Positions 4,890-5,162 of a stretch of 5,162 nucleotides of DNA are shown in pieces. The stretch is from positions 1-5,162 of the forward strand of contig DATFLY010000115.1 in the NCBI GenBank assembly GCA_035267185.1. Reading direction: 5' to 3'. Source of the DNA: JAUIBE01 sp035267185. Its GTDB lineage: Bacteria > Pseudomonadota > Gammaproteobacteria > Xanthomonadales > SZUA-36. The notes below the pieces were generated by a model. It had not been told where the DNA came from, searched no databases, and saw nothing but the letters and a program-made list of their open reading frames with translations. Each line of letters starts with the position of its first letter. Positions within the stretch are counted from its first letter, which is position 1. The position numbers and the translations under genes are program-made.

Positions 4890-5162
4890 ATCCCAACCAT
4901 TCAGGCTCGATAGTGGGGGTTTGATTGACCGCGACAAGCCGCTGCGTTTTCAATTCAACAACAAGCAATATTCCGGTTTTGAAGGCGACAGCCTGGCCTC
5001 TGCTTTGCTCGCAAACGGTGTAAAAGTGGTTGCACGAAGCTTCAAATACCATAGACCCAGGGGCATATTCACGTCAGGAGAGGAAGAACCATGTGGGCTG
5101 GTTGAAACTGGTTCCGGCAGCACCCGGGTCCCGAATGTCCGTGCAACAACGCAGCCACTGGA
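4882..5162 (+). CDS. soxA: Sarcosine oxidase, alpha subunit, N-terminal part (truncated by window end)
   Basis: The first 93 codons of the large alpha subunit are present; the family protein is near 1,000 residues and carries the NAD-binding and tetrahydrofolate-binding domains, which lie beyond the window. The visible part is the N-terminal ferredoxin-like (Fer2_4-type) domain: RLDSGGLIDRDKPLRFQFN (8-26), GFEGDSLASALLANGV (32-47) and RSFKYHRPRGIFTSGEEEP. These are hallmark SoxA segments. From memory, the position after EEP is normally Asn (EEPNALV), but here it is Cys (EEPCGLV), an unusual change. The ATG overlaps the soxD stop by eight bases. A soxG gene for the gamma subunit would be expected after soxA but is outside the window. 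Confidence 0.92.
   Translation, partial: MAESQPFRLDSGGLIDRDKPLRFQFNNKQYSGFEGDSLASALLANGVKVVARSFKYHRPRGIFTSGEEEPCGLVETGSGSTRVPNVRATTQPL

Overview
The window looks like chromosomal DNA of an environmental, probably marine, gammaproteobacterium. This is inferred from the moderate GC content, a DUF6090-like single-pass membrane protein, dispersed GTCCGCT...AGCGGAC palindromes and a proteobacterial heterotetrameric sarcosine oxidase operon. No species can be named from the sequence alone.

Layout from left to right. A few codons of a rightward gene end at 58. About 400 bases of non-coding DNA follow, ending in a pair of inverted 24-bp palindromes (360-418). A leftward gene (455-1378) encodes a secreted alpha/beta-hydrolase with a recognisable Ser-Asp-His triad. 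A 372-base non-coding stretch (1379-1750) holds a third palindrome copy, short direct and inverted repeats, and a decayed tRNA-Leu(CAA) that keeps its anticodon loop, long variable arm, T arm and CCA end but has no 5' acceptor strand. Two leftward genes follow: a small exported NTF2/SnoaL-like protein (1751-2236) and, upstream of it in the same direction, a DUF6090-like membrane protein (2297-3052). At 3211-3228 the last 18 bases of the tRNA reappear with one mismatch, in direct orientation.

The right third is the start of a compact rightward operon, soxB-soxD-soxA. Its genes overlap by 1 and 8 bases, and soxA runs off the window. Together they specify the beta, delta and alpha subunits of heterotetrameric sarcosine oxidase, which demethylates sarcosine to glycine and passes the methyl carbon to tetrahydrofolate.

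The point most worth a second look is the boundary between the two halves. The NTF2-like and DUF6090-like genes lie between two copies of a tRNA-Leu 3' end, as expected of an old tRNA-targeted integration that has lost its integrase. The right copy lies about 145 bases before soxB, which has no ATG or GTG start and no visible ribosome binding site. I see no intact mobile element, CRISPR array, rRNA or complete tRNA, and no new multi-gene system that I can support.
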